A stretch of 7,282 nucleotides of DNA, from positions 1 to 7,282 of the forward strand of contig DAOVLE010000247.1 in assembly GCA_030631415.1 (NCBI GenBank), written 5' to 3'. The notes under the pieces are model-generated. The model ran no database searches and was not told the origin of the DNA. It saw nothing but the letters and a program-made list of their open reading frames with translations. Positions 6,166 to 7,282 of the stretch are shown one piece after another. Source of the stretch: JAAEQG01 sp023133475. Its GTDB lineage: Bacteria; Planctomycetota; Phycisphaerae; UBA1845. The position numbers and the translations under genes are program-made. Every line of letters starts with the position of its first letter. The first letter of the stretch is position 1.

Positions 6166-6279
6166 CGGGTCGCCGCTAAACGCTACGGACTTGTCGCCGC
6201 TAAGCATCCCGGCGCGGTTACGCCCACCGTGTTCTCAATTCTCAATTCTCCATTCTCAATTCTCCATTTCCCCCCTACG

Positions 6280-7282
6280 CTATCGCTTCGCCAGTAGTGT
6301 CTGGAGTGCGGCGAAATCCAGCAGGTCCACGTCGCCGTCCGAATCGATGTCCGCCGGGGCGCAGCAGGGGTCCTCGTACAACCGTGGTTCGCATGGGGGC
6401 GATTCGCACGGATCAGTCACGCACTCGTGGAAATTGCTGTAGTCGCCCAAATTCAGGACCCCATCGCCGTTCAAATCCCCAGGATAGAATACCTCACACT
6501 CGTCCAACACATTGTTGGCATTGCAGTCAGTGCCGGGGCTTAATTCGGAGGTGTCCAGCAGATCATTGGCGTTGCAGTCCGAGATTCCGTGGAACACATA
6601 CGCCCGCCCTACACTCCAATAGTGCGGATACGCGTAAACCGTGACCCTGGGAGCCCCCGCCACGGCGATGCTTCCGGAAACGCCCACCGAGTAACCAAGA
6701 CGGTCCCCACTCTCACCGTCGGAAGCCAACAGCTTGCCGATCTCGAACATGGAACCAGACCAACCACACTCCGGCTTCTTGAACACGCACGCCGAGCCGG
6801 ACCTGGCCCCCTTCTCGTCGTCACCCCATACCCCCACTACCACCATGTCACCGGAGACGGCTACGGATTTGCCGAACTGGGCATCGGCTGGAAGGCCCAT
6901 GCCAAATAGCCTGGCAGTCGGGGTCATGTTCCGCCAACCGTCTGCCGGCCTCTCGAACACAAACGCATAACCTTTGTTATCGCGATCATTGGCTGATCCG
7001 ACGACTACCGTGTCCCCGGAGACCGCCACCGAACTGCCGAACTCATCATCGCAAGAGGTAGTGGAGGGCAACAGTTTGGCCTGCTGCTCCCACTGGCTGC
7101 CGCAACGACAAAACACATATGCCGAGCCGGAATTGCACAGCACGTTGCTCGAATACGCATCGTCATCACGATACGACCCCACAACGATGGTGTCGCCGGA
7201 GATGGCCACCGAGTCCCCGAACAAATCTCGCTCCCCGGCGTCCTCGGCGGTCAGCGGACACTGATAAACCCAGCCATAGCTA
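6280..7282 (-). CDS. Secreted FG-GAP repeat protein with C-terminal dockerin-like calcium loops (5' end missing)
   Basis: The C-terminal 333 residues of a longer protein; the frame is open to the right edge (last full codon 7279-7281), so the start and any signal peptide lie outside. Four FG-GAP-like blades are visible at about residues 21, 81, 136 and 195 of the fragment, with cores such as FGDSVAISGDTIVVG, FGSSVAVSGDTVVVG and FGKSVAVSGDMVVVG, spaced 55-60 residues. The fourth is degenerate (LGYSVGVSGSIAVAG). Blades often end in GSAYVF-type strands. After these come DCNANDLLDTSE (about 236) and DCNANNVLDECE (about 252), then two EF-hand/dockerin-like loops: GDLNGDGVLNLGDYSNF (about 268) and DIDSDGDVDLLDFAAL (about 311). 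The family forms beta-propellers outside the cytoplasm; calcium binding by the terminal loops is inferred from Asp spacing. Paired cysteines fit an exported protein. The gene converges on the kinase gene across the repeat spacer. Substrate or partner unknown. Confidence 0.88.
   Translation of the reverse strand, partial: SYGWVYQCPLTAEDAGERDLFGDSVAISGDTIVVGSYRDDDAYSSNVLCNSGSAYVFCRCGSQWEQQAKLLPSTTSCDDEFGSSVAVSGDTVVVGSANDRDNKGYAFVFERPADGWRNMTPTARLFGMGLPADAQFGKSVAVSGDMVVVGVWGDDEKGARSGSACVFKKPECGWSGSMFEIGKLLASDGESGDRLGYSVGVSGSIAVAGAPRVTVYAYPHYWSVGRAYVFHGISDCNANDLLDTSELSPGTDCNANNVLDECEVFYPGDLNGDGVLNLGDYSNFHECVTDPCESPPCEPRLYEDPCCAPADIDSDGDVDLLDFAALQTLLAKR

Larger units (their letters stand above)
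5931..6257. repeat. Spacer bracketed by inverted heptamer arrays; MITE-like
   Basis: This gene-free spacer starts 3 bases after the kinase stop. AGAATTG is repeated three times in tandem at 5932-5952 plus AGAA. The right end, 6232-6257, is the reverse complement of 5931-5956 with one mismatch (C at 6251), giving 25 of 26 matching bases; a further TTCTCAATTCTCC follows to 6265. Between the ends lie a GTAG hairpin (5992-6012), three 14-bp repeats (6124-6165) and GTCGCCGCTAA twice (6169-6179, 6193-6203). No transposase ORF and no clear target-site duplication are visible. It could be a non-autonomous element or two independent insertions of the same heptamer array in opposite orientation. Confidence 0.6.

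Noticed and set aside
5931..6265. CRISPR array
   Set aside because: The heptamer units are contiguous or nearly so, with no spacers of uniform length and no cas gene nearby.

Overview
The window carries three protein genes separated by intergenic DNA that is unusually rich in inverted repeats. From the + strand left end: a repeat-rich leader (1-454), a membrane chemoreceptor (455-2764), a repeat cluster (2771 to about 3105), a hybrid sensor histidine kinase (ending at 5928), a roughly 330-bp spacer bracketed by inverted heptamer arrays (5931-6257), and, on the minus strand, the 3' part of a secreted FG-GAP/dockerin-like protein that runs off the right edge.

The best guess for the host is a planctomycete, perhaps Phycisphaerae-like. 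The minus-strand protein ends with 'DCNAN..LDEC' calcium-loop units followed by 'GDLNGDG' and 'DSDGDVDLLDF' dockerin-type loops, a style common in that group. Short dispersed hairpins between genes, several headed by GTAG, fit the same picture. This is inference from style, not phylogeny. The chemoreceptor itself resembles receptors common in Desulfobacterota/Geobacter-type bacteria, so a deltaproteobacterial host is not excluded.

Both plus-strand genes encode signal-input proteins. The chemoreceptor has a long extracytoplasmic helical domain whose two HBM-like halves are separated by a complete CZB zinc-binding motif. It lacks a full HAMP domain and has a normal signalling hairpin. The kinase has a PhnD-like periplasmic binding domain, one membrane span, PAS, HisKA, HATPase and a receiver domain. 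They point the same way, but 224 bp or more of repeat DNA lies between them, so co-transcription is uncertain. No CheA, CheW, DNA-binding response regulator or transporter gene is in the window, so the output of both sensors lies elsewhere.

The points most worth a second look are the HBM-CZB-HBM receptor layout, the hairpin repeats that form the start region of the kinase gene, the GTAG-headed hairpin family, and the 5931-6257 element with near-perfect inverted ends.
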